A stretch of DNA of 24,413 nucleotides, from NCBI GenBank assembly GCA_904419835.1, contig CAJFTA010000038.1:1-24413 (forward strand). The letters run 5' to 3'. This DNA comes from an uncultured Pseudoflavonifractor sp. (GTDB taxonomy: Bacteria; Bacillota; Clostridia; Oscillospirales; Oscillospiraceae). The notes under the pieces are model-generated. The model was not told the DNA's origin. It did no database searches and was given only the letters and a program-made list of their open reading frames with translations. Shown in pieces: positions 13,801-20,655 of this stretch (positions are counted from its first letter, which is position 1; each line of letters starts with the position of its first letter). The position numbers were made by a program, and so were the translations under genes.

Positions 13801-15621
13801 GGCCATCTGGAGGGCCACGGCGTCCACAGCGTCCACGCTGGAGCGCATGGAGTCATAGACCAGACCCACCACGGAGCCCAGACCGCCCAGGACCATGTTG
13901 TCGGAGTAGAAGTCGTTGGCGGCCACATTGGGGTCGATGACGGGGGAGTTCTTCTTGTTGGTCAGCAGCACCACAACCAGGTCGTTCTCGGGGTCAATGA
14001 CGGTGAGGGTGCCGGTCCAGCCCTGGTGGCCGATGGTGGAGTTGGAGGACTGGATGCTGAAATAGCTGCTGCGGCCCAGCTCAGCCTGCCGCCACCAGCC
14101 CAGGCCCCAGGTGGGGTAGTCCAGGCTCTTGGGCTTGGTGAACTCGTCCATGATGTTCTTGGAGAAGAACTGGTTCCCGCCGTAGCCGCCGGTCAGCATG
14201 ACGGAGGCCAGCTTGGCCAGGTCCTCGGCGTTGGAGAACAGGCCCGCGTGGCCGGAGACGCCGCCCATGGCGTAATAGGCCTTCTCGTCGTGGACCTCGC
14301 CCTGAACGGTGTCGGTGCGGACGTTCTTGAAGCTGATAACGCCGTCGCGGGTGTTGCCGTTGAGCTCGGTGGCGGCGCAGTCGTCCTTTTCAAAGCCGTT
14401 CTGAAGGGGATTGTAGGTGATGTGGGTCAGGCCCATGGGGTCCCAGAAGGTCTCCTTCAGGAACTGATCCAGACCCATGCCGGTGACCTGCTCGATGATG
14501 AAGCACAGCAGCATGTAGTCCACGTCGGAGTAGACGGTCTTGGTGCCGGGCTCATAGGTCAGGGGAGAGGCCAGCACCATCTGGAGGGTGGTCTCCCGGT
14601 CCTGGGAGAACAGGGGGTTGTCCACGCCCTGCTCGGGCAGCTGGGTGACCTGGTTGAACTGGTCGTTGTGGTACTGGGGATCGGGGTCAAAGCCGGCCTG
14701 GTGCATCAGAATGTCACGGACGGTCAGCTCGGACTTCCACTGGAGGATCTGGGCCTGGTCCTCGTCGGAGGTGCCCTTGAAGATGGTCTTGCCCTCGTCG
14801 TCGAACTCGGGGAAGAACTTGGTGATGGGGTCGTCCAGGGAGATGTCGTACACGTCGGAGCCCTGGGTCAGCATGTACTGCAGGGCGTAGTTGACGGAGT
14901 ACATCTTGGTGTTGGACGCCAGGTCGTACAGAGTGTCGGTGGTGACGGGGACATAGTTCTCGTCGCCCTCCTCGATCCGGGTGCCGCCGGGGTTGTAGCC
15001 GTTGACGGCGCCCCAGGCGTTGGAGTAGACCATCTTGCCGTCCTTCACCACGGCCAGCTGGGCGCCGGAGAAGCCGTACTTCACCTCGGAGGCGATGAAG
15101 TCATCGATGACGCCCAGGATCCCATCGTCCATGCCCACGTCGGAGGGCAGGCCGGTGATAACGGTGGGGTAGGGGATGCTGACGGTAACGGCGCCCGCCA
15201 GGGTGGAGGGGGTGATGGCGGAGACCTGGACGGTGTTGGTGCCGTTCACGGTCAGACCGGAGATGTCCACCTTGTAGGTGCTGCCGCCCTTCATGGCGGA
15301 GGTGTCCACCTCGGCGTTGTTGACGAACAGCCGCAGGCTGGTGACGCCGGCGGCCAGGGTGACGTACAGCTCGCCCTGATCGGCGTAGCCGTCAAAGCTG
15401 TACAGGCTGTTCATGGCCAGGGTATCGTCCACATACCCGGCCCAGTCGGGGAAGGTGACCTGGGCCTGCCAGCTCTGCTGGGGAAGGGCGGCCTCGGTCA
15501 CAGTGCCGGGCGAGCTCCCCGCAGCGCTGGAACTGCCTGACGCCGCAGCGGGCGCAGCCAGCGAGAAGGTCAGCGCAGCGGCGAGAATCAGCCCAGTTGC
15601 CTTTTTGAGCATCTTTCTCAT
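10897..15621 (-). CDS. giant secreted tandem serine hydrolase (beta-lactamase/AmiE-like) with SLH anchor
   Basis: This encodes 1574 residues. A signal peptide (about 1-27, KK then AAALTFSLAAPAAA) is followed by two copies of one module: a beta-sandwich (about 65-150 and 730-845), a class-C beta-lactamase/PBP4*-like serine hydrolase (about 165-560 and 855-1245) and a helical tail. Both catalytic sets are intact: Ser236/Lys239 (SNTK), Tyr364 (YSD) and His532 (GHQGWTG); Ser918/Lys921, Tyr1050 and His1218. Three SLH repeats (about 1394-1574) would bind the cell-wall polymer. The family includes B. subtilis AmiE (YbbE), encoded in its MurNAc operon. Placement beside mur genes suggests muropeptide trimming on the cell surface, either amidase or D,D-peptidase. 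True beta-lactamase activity is less likely. GAGGAGG precedes the start by 7 nt. Confidence 0.88.
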   Translation of the reverse strand: MRKMLKKATGLILAAALTFSLAAPAAASGSSSAAGSSPGTVTEAALPQQSWQAQVTFPDWAGYVDDTLAMNSLYSFDGYADQGELYVTLAAGVTSLRLFVNNAEVDTSAMKGGSTYKVDISGLTVNGTNTVQVSAITPSTLAGAVTVSIPYPTVITGLPSDVGMDDGILGVIDDFIASEVKYGFSGAQLAVVKDGKMVYSNAWGAVNGYNPGGTRIEEGDENYVPVTTDTLYDLASNTKMYSVNYALQYMLTQGSDVYDISLDDPITKFFPEFDDEGKTIFKGTSDEDQAQILQWKSELTVRDILMHQAGFDPDPQYHNDQFNQVTQLPEQGVDNPLFSQDRETTLQMVLASPLTYEPGTKTVYSDVDYMLLCFIIEQVTGMGLDQFLKETFWDPMGLTHITYNPLQNGFEKDDCAATELNGNTRDGVISFKNVRTDTVQGEVHDEKAYYAMGGVSGHAGLFSNAEDLAKLASVMLTGGYGGNQFFSKNIMDEFTKPKSLDYPTWGLGWWRQAELGRSSYFSIQSSNSTIGHQGWTGTLTVIDPENDLVVVLLTNKKNSPVIDPNVAANDFYSDNMVLGGLGSVVGLVYDSMRSSVDAVDAVALQMANDRIRLMMSHKGEYDEAPHMNDAFALVDLLVTIAEQRKSDVTKANAQLALKNLNDFVAIYIAKEDNKANAAAWSAQLQQRIDAIVTDGSAPAAPGLTAVQVSADPNATAGTPFGGGDQNYVFLPRPYSSTGSTSTVFYNTGTWFDGYEGQGTLYIKMSNSAHEVRGDQGIRIFVNGVEVDNSNLTGQDGIYSVDVSGVARNGRNSVEFCIPNINANRTFAVAVYNPTVVDKTGDDDALASVGLDAKALDLIDSVVQNDIDNGFTSAQLAIIKDGQMVYSNAWGTVNAYNPDGTPKTDSPAVTTDTLYDLASNTKMYATNYAIQYLVAHSKNYNNFSINDPITKYFPDFVNNTIEIKYDTANGTGAPDLETAKAWKAELTVADILQHQAGFAPDPQFYNDKFNQVTQTPDPNIDNVLYAIGKEAVAEAICKAPLVYEPGTKTVYSDVDYMLLGLIVEQVTGKDLNTFLKETFWQPLGLTHITYNPLDNGFTADDCAATELNGNSFDGAIDFTGNRTGTIQGQVHDGKAWYAMGGVSGHAGLFANAEDLATLAQMMLNPSGYGSNRLFSTNVNEYFTSRKNSSATWGQGWWRQADCGRPWYFGVQASRNTIGHQGWTGTLTAIDPEQDLVVVYLTNKINSSVTDNTVNVTQFDGNWYTASTLGFVTNILYQGITANSAADDIQPALDALLGDMAVDKLRLVNAEGTDDASHPIVRSGYSMVDLVFDAAEARSTDANISSARTVLSLLDADRDKDMISDLESRLYSIEHPYIPPENTGDNTKPTEPEWDNPYSDVSDGYWAYDAIRFVTEEELFQGVSGGGFAPELTMSRAMLATVLYRAAGSPAVTASAGFTDVPAGQWYSDAVNWAAGEGIVNGVGGNRFAPDDNVSREQIATILYQYVLSTGETAEADASVLSGYGDSASVHSWAADGMAWAVGEGIITGKPGSLLAPTDSATRAEVATMLMRFLSA
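11500..15430 (-). repeat. internal duplication inside the tandem hydrolase gene
   Basis: Module 1 (about 13560-15430) and module 2 (about 11500-13440) align at an offset of roughly 682-686 codons. They keep near-identical DNA in places, for example the stretches around the two SNTK motifs at 14900-14940 and 12858-12900, which differ by a couple of bases over 40. This points to intragenic duplication, with some later conversion or strong constraint. Confidence 0.7.
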
Positions 15622-15673
15622 AAAAATTCCTCCTCATCAATGCACACTTGTTCAGTATGCCTAATCTAGGGAA

Positions 15674-15702
15674 ATCATAGCATACAGAACAAAAATGAGC
15701 AA
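15674..15702 (-). promoter_or_regulatory. promoter of the tandem serine hydrolase
   Basis: Leftward TTGCTC (15697-15702), a 17-nt spacer and TATGAT (15674-15679) preceded by TGC give an extended -10 promoter about 55 nt before the start codon. The hydrolase can thus be transcribed apart from the pts-rpiR operon upstream. Confidence 0.6.
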
Positions 15703-15720
15703 GGAATCGGAGGAATGCTG

Positions 15721-15753
15721 GTACAAAATTTCTAAAGTTGATAAATTTTGGAC
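15721..15753. promoter_or_regulatory. inverted repeat upstream of hydrolase promoter (candidate operator)
   Basis: Eleven-nucleotide arms (GTACAAAATTT 15721-15731; AAATTTTGGAC 15743-15753, 10 of 11 matching) flank an 11-nt centre that contains AACTTTAG on the minus strand. The same 8-mer occurs inside the crr promoter spacer. Centred about 70 nt before the likely start of transcription, it could be a regulator site, with RpiR as the obvious candidate. Confidence 0.35.
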
Positions 15754-15779
15754 GTTTAAACAGAAAAAAGAGAAAAATA

Positions 15780-15794
15780 AAGACAATTGTCTGC
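15780..15794 (-). terminator. weak terminator candidate after rpiR
   Basis: The palindrome AGACAATTGTCT lies directly after the rpiR stop on the minus strand and is followed by TTATTTTTCTCTTTTTT. The stem is short (4-6 bp), so read-through into the hydrolase gene is possible. Confidence 0.35.
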
Positions 15795-16697
15795 TTAATG
15801 TCCGGAGATATGTAGGCCGTTGTCCTCTCCGCCGTCCAGCATGGGCTTGCGCATGGAGCTGGGCTTACGGATATGGGTTCTGGAGAGCTGTTCCAGACAG
15901 TACTCATACTCGCTGTTGGCAAAGGCGGTGTAGAGAATGTCGATGAGGTTGAGCTGGGCGATGCGGGAGGACATGGCGCCGCTGCGGAAGGTAGACTCGT
16001 TGGCGGTGGTATAGAGCTTGTAGTCCGCCAGATCGGACACGGGGGAGCTGACACAGCGGGTGATGGCGATGATGGGGGTGTGATTTTCCCGCATGGCCTT
16101 CATGCACTCCACCATTTCCACCGTCTCGCCGGAGTAGGAGATGACAATGCCCAAATCGTCCTTGGTGGCATTGCGGGCCTGAAGAAACTGGGAGTGCCAG
16201 TCGTCGTTGACAATGCAGGGCTTATTGAGGCGCAGAAACTTGAGGTATGCGTCCCGGGCCGCGCAGAGGGACGCGCCCATGCCGAACAGAAGCACGGTCC
16301 GGCACGTGCGGATCAGATCCACACACTGGCGCAGGGTGTCCGCGTCCAGCAGGTTCTTGGTATCCTCCAGAGACATGATATTTTTGTAGGTGATTTTTTC
16401 AATGATGTCTTCAATGCTGTCAGAACGGGTAATTTCCTTCTGCTCCTCTTCCTCGCTCTGCTTCCGCACGGCCATCTCGTAGGTCACCGCCCGGCGGAAC
16501 TCCTTATAGCCGTCAAAGCCGATGCGGTGGCACATACGGATCATGGTGGATGGAGAAGAGAAGGTGCGCTCCGCCATCTCATGAATGCTCAGCTCCATGG
16601 CCTCTTCCGGGTGCGCGAGCAGATAATCGGCGACGGAGCGCTCGGTGGCGCTGAGAGAGTCTCTGGCCTCTCGGAGTCTGAGCAGCGCGCTTTTCAT
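15795..16697 (-). CDS. RpiR/MurR-type transcriptional regulator (HTH plus SIS)
   Basis: This encodes 300 residues. An N-terminal HTH of the RpiR type spans about 1-77 (LSATERSVADYLLAHPEEAM, then MAERTFSSPSTMIRMCHRIG). A SIS sugar-phosphate-binding domain spans about 125-260 (VLLFGMGASLCAARDAYLKF, then ISYSGETVEMVECMKAM). RpiR proteins with MurNAc loci (MurR) bind MurNAc 6-phosphate. It is the fourth gene of the crr-ptsH-ptsI-rpiR run and lies 36 nt behind ptsI, divergent from murQ across the cluster. The start has GGGAGGC 7 nt upstream. Control of the mur/pts genes is the clear inference; naming it murR would need a binding test. The tail after about 270 is longer and more basic than usual. 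Confidence 0.88.
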   Translation of the reverse strand: MKSALLRLREARDSLSATERSVADYLLAHPEEAMELSIHEMAERTFSSPSTMIRMCHRIGFDGYKEFRRAVTYEMAVRKQSEEEEQKEITRSDSIEDIIEKITYKNIMSLEDTKNLLDADTLRQCVDLIRTCRTVLLFGMGASLCAARDAYLKFLRLNKPCIVNDDWHSQFLQARNATKDDLGIVISYSGETVEMVECMKAMRENHTPIIAITRCVSSPVSDLADYKLYTTANESTFRSGAMSSRIAQLNLIDILYTAFANSEYEYCLEQLSRTHIRKPSSMRKPMLDGGEDNGLHISGH

Positions 16698-16733
16698 AAG
16701 GCTTGCCTCCCTGTCGTGGTTCTCGCCAATGGC

Positions 16734-18356
16734 TTACTTCCGGTCCAGAATCCTGGCTTTGACCTCCAGAATGGCGCCCGGAGTCATGGACAGCTCGTCC
16801 ACGCCCACCTCCGTAAAGAAGTCGGTGAGGGCGGTATCGGCGGCCAGCTCGCCGCAGATGCCGGCCCAGATGCCAGCCCTGTGGGCGTTCTCCACCGTGG
16901 TGCGGATGAGGCGCAGCAGGGCCTCGTGGTGCCGGTCGCAGAAGGACTCCACCTGGGCGTTCTGCCGGTCCACGGCCAGGGTGTACTGGGTCAGGTCGTT
17001 GGTTCCGATGCTGAAGAAATCCACCTCCCGGGCCAGCAGATCGCTGATAACCGCGGCGGCGGGAGTTTCGATCATAATGCCCAGCTCCGCCTTCTCGTCA
17101 AAGGGAACGCCCTCGGCCTTCAGCTCCTCCCGCACCTGGGCGCACATCTCCTTGATCCGCTTTACTTCGCTGACCGAGGTGATCATGGGGAACATGATGC
17201 CCAGCTTTCCGTGGGCGGAGGCCCGGTACAGGGCCCGCAGCTGGGTGCGGAACACCTCGGGCCGGGTCAGACAGATGCGGATGGCCCGCAGGCCCATGGC
17301 AGGGTTCTCCTCCTTGGGCAGCTGGAAGTAGTCGGCCTGCTTGTCGGCGCCGATATCCAGGGTGCGGATGACCACCATGCGGCCGCCCATGGCCTCCAGC
17401 ACCTGGCGGTAGGCCTGGTACTGGTCCTCCTCGGGGGGATAGTCGTCCCGGCCCAGGTAGAGGAACTCACTGCGGAACAGTCCGATGCCGTCGGCGTCCG
17501 CCCCCTGGACGGCCTCCAGATCCTTGGGCGCGCCGATATTGGCGCACACCAGCACCCTGTGTCCGTCGGGGGTGACCGCCTCCCTGCCCCGGAAGGTGTC
17601 CAGATAGCGGCGGTGGGCAGCCTCCTGGTCCCGGCGGTCGGCCAGCTGGGCGGAGGTCTGGGCGTCCGGGTCCACAAACACCTCGCCGGAGGCGCCGTCC
17701 ACAAACACTTCCTTGCCGTCAAATTCCTCCAGCAGGCTGTCTCCCAGGCCCACCACCGCCGGAATGCCCATGGTCCGGGCAAAGATGGCGGTGTGGGAGT
17801 TGGAGGAGCCCCGGGCCGTGATAAAGCCCAGCACCTTGCTCCGGTCCAGCCGGGCGGTCTCGCTGGGGGCCAGGTCGTCGGCGGCGATGATGCAGGGCGT
17901 ATCGCCCCCCAGCGCCTCGTCCTCCTGGCCGGTGAGCAGGCGGATCACCCGCCGGGACACGTCCAGCACGTCGGCCGACCGCTCCTTCATATAGTCGTCG
18001 TCCATCTGGGCAAACATCTGGGAGAACTGCTCGCCGGTCTGCTCCACCGCGTACTCCGCGTTGACGTGCTCATCCCGGATCATGCCGGTGATGGAATCAC
18101 AGTAGTCCAGGTCCTCCAGCATCATCTGGTGGATCTGGAACAGGAGAGCCTTCTCCTCGCCCAGCTTGGCGCAGGTCTCCTCATAGAGCCCGCCCAGCTG
18201 CGCCATAGCCGCTTCCCGGGCCTGGTCGAAGCGGAGGACCTCCGCCTCAGAGTCGGCCACCTCCCGGCGGGGCTGGGCCTGGGCGTCACGCCGGAGGAAG
18301 CGCAGCTGTCCGGAGGCCACGCCCCGGGACACTCCCTCACCGTGCAGTAGCGTCAT
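16734..18356 (-). CDS. ptsI: PTS enzyme I (PEP-protein phosphotransferase)
   Basis: This encodes 540 residues, about 30 shorter than typical EI. It takes phosphate from phosphoenolpyruvate and passes it to HPr in the cytoplasm. The phosphorylated His188 sits in GSSNSHTAIFAR (the usual motif is GGRTSHSAI). The PEP-binding barrel shows GIGLFRSEFLYLGRD, DIGADK and MGLRAIR, and the catalytic Cys501 is in AGICGELAAD. AAGGAGG precedes the start by 9 nt, and the gene follows ptsH by 34 nt. The SSNS variant of the histidine motif and the short length suggest a locus-dedicated or divergent EI rather than the most usual housekeeping form. Whether another ptsI exists in the genome cannot be seen here. 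Confidence 0.92.
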   Translation of the reverse strand: MTLLHGEGVSRGVASGQLRFLRRDAQAQPRREVADSEAEVLRFDQAREAAMAQLGGLYEETCAKLGEEKALLFQIHQMMLEDLDYCDSITGMIRDEHVNAEYAVEQTGEQFSQMFAQMDDDYMKERSADVLDVSRRVIRLLTGQEDEALGGDTPCIIAADDLAPSETARLDRSKVLGFITARGSSNSHTAIFARTMGIPAVVGLGDSLLEEFDGKEVFVDGASGEVFVDPDAQTSAQLADRRDQEAAHRRYLDTFRGREAVTPDGHRVLVCANIGAPKDLEAVQGADADGIGLFRSEFLYLGRDDYPPEEDQYQAYRQVLEAMGGRMVVIRTLDIGADKQADYFQLPKEENPAMGLRAIRICLTRPEVFRTQLRALYRASAHGKLGIMFPMITSVSEVKRIKEMCAQVREELKAEGVPFDEKAELGIMIETPAAAVISDLLAREVDFFSIGTNDLTQYTLAVDRQNAQVESFCDRHHEALLRLIRTTVENAHRAGIWAGICGELAADTALTDFFTEVGVDELSMTPGAILEVKARILDRK

Positions 18357-18390
18357 GATCTATGTCCTCCTTATAATATTTGCAGAAAAA

Positions 18391-18648
18391 TCAGAAATTC
18401 TCCCGGAAAAACTGCTCCAGGATCTGGGCGGCCTGAGCCTCGTCGGCGCCGTCCACGGTGACCTCCACGGTCTCGCCGCACTTGACGCCCATGCCCATAA
18501 CGGCGAAGAGGCGCTTCAAATCGGCGCTTTTCTCCCCACGGGTCAGCTTCACGGCGCTGGAAAACTTCTGGGCCTCCTTGACCAGCAGGCCGGCAGGGCG
18601 GGCGTGGAGCCCGTTGGGATCGGTGATGGTGTACTGGAACTGAATCAT
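18391..18648 (-). CDS. ptsH: HPr phosphocarrier with Arg in place of Ser46
   Basis: This encodes 85 residues of normal HPr length. The phosphocarrier histidine is His15 in NGLHARPAG, so it can move phosphate from EI to IIA. At the position where Firmicutes HPr has the regulatory serine (LKS46IMGVMSLG in B. subtilis), this protein reads LKR46LFAVMGMG; codon 18511-18513 gives CGC, arginine. It therefore cannot be phosphorylated there by HPr kinase and should not act as a CcpA co-repressor. This is the reverse of Crh, which keeps Ser46 but lacks His15. AGAGG precedes the start by 9 nt. It lies 34 nt behind crr and 34 nt ahead of ptsI. Confidence 0.92.
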   Translation of the reverse strand: MIQFQYTITDPNGLHARPAGLLVKEAQKFSSAVKLTRGEKSADLKRLFAVMGMGVKCGETVEVTVDGADEAQAAQILEQFFRENF

Positions 18649-18682
18649 ATCAGACTACCTCTTTCTGCATGACAGCCGCGGG

Positions 18683-19219
18683 TCAGTCCCGCTTGGTCAG
18701 AGTAATAATGGTGTCGCCGGGGCGGACCTCGCCGCCCTGGGCCTTTTCCATGGCGAACTCGTCGCCGTTGCTCACCACCACGGGGGTGGTCAGGTCAAAG
18801 CCCTCGGCCAGCAGAGCCTCCCGCTCAAAGGACAGCAGCAGCTGGCCCCGCTTGACCTTGTCGCCCTCCTTCACATGGGCGGCAAAATGCTTGCCGTTGA
18901 GGGAGACGGTGTCCTTGCCCACGTGGACCAGCAGCTCCGCGCCGCCGGGGGTGAGCAGGCACACGGCGTGGTGGCTCTCCAGCAGGCTCTCCACCGTGCC
19001 GTCGGCGGGGGCGTACACCTTGCCCTCTGCGGGGACCACAGCCACGCCGTCGCCCAGAATCTTATCGGCAAAAACCTTGTCGGATACCTGCTCAATGGCG
19101 ATGACCGTTCCGGCCAGGGGGCTGCCCAGGCGCTCCACGCCGGGCTCCTCGGCAGGTGCCTCTTCAGCGCCCTTCTTTTTGCCCAGGAACCAGGAGGCAA
19201 ATCCTTTTTTCTCGCTCAT
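18683..19219 (-). CDS. crr: PTS glucose-type IIA component (Crr-like)
   Basis: This encodes 178 residues of soluble IIA-Glc type. The paired active-site histidines are present: His84 in ESHHAVCLLTP and His99, the phosphorylated residue, in AELLVHVGKDTVSLNGK. It accepts phosphate from HPr and gives it to an IIB domain. The MurP protein encoded divergently has IIB and IIC but no IIA, and E. coli MurP also uses Crr, so this is its likely partner. The start at 19219 is the only in-frame ATG near AAAGGAG; the 13-nt spacing is long and may lower translation. It is the first gene of the minus-strand operon, with a leader of about 175 nt. Confidence 0.9.
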   Translation of the reverse strand: MSEKKGFASWFLGKKKGAEEAPAEEPGVERLGSPLAGTVIAIEQVSDKVFADKILGDGVAVVPAEGKVYAPADGTVESLLESHHAVCLLTPGGAELLVHVGKDTVSLNGKHFAAHVKEGDKVKRGQLLLSFEREALLAEGFDLTTPVVVSNGDEFAMEKAQGGEVRPGDTIITLTKRD

Positions 19220-19294
19220 ATTGAAATACTCGCTCCTTTCAAACTGCTGCAGCAGGCTGTGCCGCGGCAAAAATAGAAAGACGCCCTCCCAGAA

Positions 19295-19332
19295 TCTTCT
19301 CACCTGCCAGGGACAACACCCAGGCGAGAAGA
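19295..19332 (-). promoter_or_regulatory. structured hairpin in the crr leader
   Basis: Twelve-nucleotide arms (19321-19332 and 19295-19306) pair completely on the minus-strand RNA through one G-U pair, but would have an A-C mismatch on the plus strand. It therefore fits the crr leader transcript. The loop is 14 nt and no T run follows at once. It may be an RNA stability or protein-binding element; it lacks the usual antiterminator (RAT) sequence. Confidence 0.45.
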
Positions 19333-19401
19333 CTTTCCGGTTCGGACGTCAGAACGCACAAAACTCAGGCGGCTGTATATTCAACTTTTGCTTGCGAGCA
19401 C

Positions 19402-19430
19402 AGTATAGCAACTAAAGTTTCACGTGTCAA
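19402..19430 (-). promoter_or_regulatory. strong promoter of crr-ptsH-ptsI-rpiR with operator-like palindrome
   Basis: Leftward TTGACA (19425-19430), a 17-nt spacer and TATACT (19402-19407) with TGC before it is near consensus. The spacer contains the palindrome AACTTTAGTT (19410-19419), the classic position for a repressor site. Confidence 0.75.
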
Positions 19431-19480
19431 GGGGAAAAATAGAACTTTCTTCTCATTATATGTGCACATCAGACAATTCA

Positions 19481-19503
19481 AAACTTTTCAACTCGGAAAG
19501 TTT
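19481..19503. promoter_or_regulatory. AAACTTT inverted repeat (candidate RpiR/MurR operator)
   Basis: AAACTTTTC (19481-19489) and GGAAAGTTT (19495-19503) form 9-nt arms with 8 matches around AACTC. Related half-sites lie at 19413-19422, in the crr promoter, and near 19442. It sits between the two divergent promoters and fits a dimeric regulator. Binding by the RpiR protein is inferred from context only. Confidence 0.45.
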
Positions 19504-19573
19504 CATCAAAATGCTGGAATAGAAAGAAAAAAAGCCAGTTAGCGAAACAATGTGCCATAAAGTGCTCAAATAA

Positions 19574-19602
19574 TTGACATGAAATGCGAGATTTATTAGG
19601 AT
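19574..19602 (+). promoter_or_regulatory. promoter of murQ operon
   Basis: TTGACA (19574-19579), a 17-nt spacer and TAGGAT (19597-19602) read toward murQ and give a leader of about 120 nt. A perfect TATAAT at 19635-19640 without a good -35 box is a possible second start. Confidence 0.65.
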
Positions 19603-19727
19603 GAATGCACAGCGAAGGCTGTTGCTTGCAGCGATATAATGTTTTCTTCTCAGCTTTCGGACGGGCTGAGAGGGATGGGAGCGGAACGCACCACCGGCTC
19701 CACTCAGGCGCGGAAGGAGAATGGGCG

Positions 19728-20624
19728 TTGAATTTGAATCTGGACGCAATGACCACGGAGACCCGCAATCAGGCTACCATGAATCTGGACACCATGACGC
19801 CGCTGGAGGTTGTGACGGCCATGAACCGGGAGGACGCCAGAGTCCCCCAGGCCATTGAGCCGCTGCTGCCCAACATTGCCAAAGCGGTGGAGTGGGCCAT
19901 TGACTCCCTGGAAAAGGGCGGACGGCTGTTTTATATGGGCGCCGGCACCAGCGGCCGCCTGGGCGTGCTGGATGCCGCCGAGTGCCCCCCCACCTTCGGC
20001 GTGTCCCCCGACCTGGTGGTGGGTCTCATTGCCGGCGGCGAAAAGGCCTTCATCAAGGCGGTTGAGGGCGCGGAGGACAGCCGGGACCTGGGCCGGGACG
20101 ACCTGAAGGAGCACAACCTGACCAAAGACGATCTGGTGGTGGGCATCGCCGCCAGCGGCCGCACCCCCTATGTGCTGGGCGGCCTGGATTATGCCCGTGA
20201 GCTGGGCTGCCGCACCGTGGCTATCTCCTGCAACGCCGGCTCCGCAGTGGGCCAGGCGGCCGACCTGGCCATTGAGGTGGTGGTTGGGCCCGAGGTGCTC
20301 ACCGGCTCCACCCGCCTCAAGGCGGGCACTGCCCAGAAGCTGATCCTCAATATGATCTCCACCGCCACCATGGTGGGTGTGGGCAAGGCCTATCAGAACC
20401 TGATGGTGGACGTGATGCAGACCAACGAGAAGCTCCACGTCCGGGCCGAGAAGATTGTCATGGAGGCCACCGGCGTGGATCGGGAGACTGCAAAGTCCAC
20501 CATCGCGGCGGCCGGCGGCAGCGTGAAGACCGCCATTACCATGATTCTGGCCAGCTGCGACGCAGAAGAGGCCAAGGCCCGTCTGGACAAGGCCAGAGGT
20601 CATGTCCGCGAGGCCATCCAGTAA
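19728..20624 (+). CDS. murQ: MurNAc 6-phosphate etherase MurQ
   Basis: This encodes 298 residues, the same length as E. coli MurQ. It cleaves the D-lactyl ether of MurNAc 6-phosphate to GlcNAc 6-phosphate and D-lactate in the cytoplasm. SIS-fold motifs are clear: GAGTSGRLGVLDAAECPPTF with the catalytic Glu85, GGEKAFIKAVEGAEDSR with Glu116, GIAASGRTPYV, and LMVDVMQTNEKLHVRA. The start is TTG at 19728, because AAGGAGA lies 7 nt upstream and the length then fits. The next ATG (19749) is 28 nt from that site, and the ATG at 19721 is out of frame. It is the first gene of the murQ-murP-mupG run, with a terminator-like structure after it. Confidence 0.93.
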   Translation: MNLNLDAMTTETRNQATMNLDTMTPLEVVTAMNREDARVPQAIEPLLPNIAKAVEWAIDSLEKGGRLFYMGAGTSGRLGVLDAAECPPTFGVSPDLVVGLIAGGEKAFIKAVEGAEDSRDLGRDDLKEHNLTKDDLVVGIAASGRTPYVLGGLDYARELGCRTVAISCNAGSAVGQAADLAIEVVVGPEVLTGSTRLKAGTAQKLILNMISTATMVGVGKAYQNLMVDVMQTNEKLHVRAEKIVMEATGVDRETAKSTIAAAGGSVKTAITMILASCDAEEAKARLDKARGHVREAIQ

Positions 20625-20655
20625 GGCCGGAGGCCGGTCAGATACTTATGGCGAG

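Larger units (their letters stand above)
19220..19727. promoter_or_regulatory. divergent control region between crr and murQ
   Basis: These 508 nt contain no gene. From left to right they hold the crr leader with a structured hairpin (19295-19332), the crr promoter (19402-19430) with an internal palindrome, an AAACTTT-type inverted repeat (19481-19503), the murQ promoter (19574-19602) and a second TATAAT (19635-19640). The clustered AAACTTT half-sites suggest joint control of both operons. Confidence 0.65.

Noticed and set aside
11035..15540. Very long plus-strand open frame (1501 codons) opposite the tandem hydrolase
   Set aside because: It is a low-complexity shadow of a GC-rich coding sequence, whereas the minus-strand frame has a signal peptide, catalytic motifs and SLH repeats.
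10897..15621. Antibiotic-resistance beta-lactamase
   Set aside because: The fold is shared, but tandem modules, an SLH anchor and the mur gene context point to cell-wall metabolism. The YSD motif is that of PBP4*/AmiE-like hydrolases.
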